Below, piece by piece: positions 5,681-6,503 of a stretch of DNA of 6,503 nucleotides. The stretch is from Anaerolineales bacterium. GTDB taxonomy: Bacteria > Chloroflexota > Anaerolineae > Anaerolineales > DRMV01. Numbering within the stretch: the first letter of the stretch is position 1; each line of letters opens with the position of its first letter. Where the stretch lies: NCBI GenBank assembly GCA_015491595.1, contig WFVP01000385.1, forward strand, positions 1-6,503, read 5' to 3'. The notes under the pieces are model-generated. The model was not told where the DNA came from. It was given only the letters and a program-made list of their open reading frames with translations, and did not search any database. The translations under genes and the position numbers were made by a program.

Positions 5681-6503
5681 ATGAACAAATTCCAAGCCCC
5701 TTTCCTCACCCACCCATATGTACGATTGGGCGCGGTGTTCCTGGTGGGTTTCCTTTTGGGCTGGGTGGTTATGGGGTGGTGGCTTTGGCCAGTGCAATGG
5801 AAGAACGCGGCGCCTGAGCATCTTCACCCGGATTACCAGATGGACTACTTGCGCATGGCCATTGATTCCTACAAGGTGAATCGCAACGCGGCCCTGGCCC
5901 GCCAGCGGTTCGCTTCCCTGGGGGAAGCCGGGCCCGAGCTCTTGAAGCAGGTTCTGGCCAAACCCGAACCCCAGATTCGCGGGGATGTGGAAGCCTTTGC
6001 CCTGGTGGTGACCGGGGAAGGCGCAGCCATTCCCACCCCGGCCTTGTCGGGGACGCCCCCGGCCGCGTTGGGCACCCAGACGACGGGCCTGCCCCGCACC
6101 GCCCTTTTCGCCGTGCTGTGTGTCGGTCTGCTCGGGGTTTTCGTATTGGCCGCGGTGGGCCTGGTGGTGTTGCGGAAGCAAGGCCGGAAGGACACCCGGG
6201 CCCGGGAGGAGCGGAAGCAGGTGCAGGCCGAAGAGGCCTTCGCCATGGCGGAATCTCAGCCCGGTGAGGAAGCCCTGGCCCATCATATCACCACGTACAA
6301 ATTCGGCGACGATTACTTTGATGAGTCCTTCGCCATCGAAACGGAAACGGGCGAGTTCTTAGGGGAGTGTGGCATCAACCTCTCGGAGGTCATCAACGAA
6401 GGCACGCCCAAGGAAGCCGCGGCCTTTGAAGTCTGGCTCTTCGATAAGACGGACATTCAGACGGTGACCAAGGTGCTGGTGGTGCCCGACGCTTCGGAAA
6501 CCC
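5681..6503 (+). CDS. Unrecognised two-pass membrane protein, 3' end beyond window
   Basis: I cannot assign a function. The visible 274 residues are open to the window edge without a stop. Segment 16-38 is a Trp-rich hydrophobic helix ending in WWLWPVQW. A soluble, probably extracytoplasmic part follows (39-139) with the helical stretch YQMDYLRMAIDSYKVN (52-67) and a Pro/Thr/Ala linker. Segment 140-164 is a second membrane helix, followed by a basic charged stretch (165-182, RKQGRK) that fits an inside C-terminus. Residues 202-270 look like a folded cytoplasmic domain (TTYKFGDDYFDESF, FEVWLFDKTDIQTVTKVL). AGGAGA (5668-5673), 7 bases before the ATG, and the promoter at 5599-5627 support the start. 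I have the impression of similar proteins in Anaerolineae genomes, but this is unverified. Confidence 0.85.
   Translation, partial: MNKFQAPFLTHPYVRLGAVFLVGFLLGWVVMGWWLWPVQWKNAAPEHLHPDYQMDYLRMAIDSYKVNRNAALARQRFASLGEAGPELLKQVLAKPEPQIRGDVEAFALVVTGEGAAIPTPALSGTPPAALGTQTTGLPRTALFAVLCVGLLGVFVLAAVGLVVLRKQGRKDTRAREERKQVQAEEAFAMAESQPGEEALAHHITTYKFGDDYFDESFAIETETGEFLGECGINLSEVINEGTPKEAAAFEVWLFDKTDIQTVTKVLVVPDASET

Overview
The window reads as a compact bacterial housekeeping locus of high GC content, with codons ending mostly in G or C. All recognisable genes lie on the + strand. The gene order is initiator tRNA, nusA, ylxR, infB, then a TIM-barrel endonuclease IV-like gene, then a two-pass membrane protein that runs off the right edge. 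The best guess at origin is a Chloroflexota-type (Anaerolineae-like) bacterium. This rests on a short IF2 (606 residues), a NusA whose C-terminus carries an RNA polymerase alpha-CTD-like module and a long acidic/lysine tail, and the style of the last membrane protein. It is an inference from family impressions, not a database result.

Bases 1-259 hold no gene I can support; they contain a nested GC-rich inverted repeat (70-149). A near-consensus sigma-70-type promoter (TTGACT, 17 bp, TGC-TATAAT, GC-rich discriminator) at 260-288 drives tRNA-fMet (308-379). A strong intrinsic terminator (384-417) follows the tRNA. Only 36 bases separate it from the nusA start, and part of that gap forms a small hairpin hiding the nusA Shine-Dalgarno sequence.

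nusA (454-2442), ylxR (2462-2809) and infB (2809-4629) are tightly spaced, with a 1-base stop/start overlap between ylxR and infB. The cluster resembles the classical metY-rimP-nusA-infB operon of enterobacteria and the nusA-ylxR-infB order of Firmicutes. Here rimP is absent between the tRNA and nusA, and no ylxQ lies between ylxR and infB. A second intrinsic terminator follows infB at 4631-4658. The endonuclease gene (4680-5531) starts 22 bases beyond it, again without room for a promoter of its own.

A separate promoter (TTGTCC, 17 bp, TATAAT; 5599-5627) precedes the final gene (5681 to the window end). That gene encodes an unrecognised protein with two membrane segments and a cytoplasmic C-terminal domain.

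Functionally the first block links initiation and RNA control: the initiator tRNA, the GTPase that delivers it (IF2), the pausing/termination factor NusA, and YlxR, whose Bacillus homologue is reported to modulate RNase P. The most interesting feature is regulatory: two terminators each sit directly before a gene with no promoter of its own, in an operon that encodes the termination factor NusA. This suggests a feedback circuit. I did not find an obviously new defence, mobile or CRISPR-like system here.
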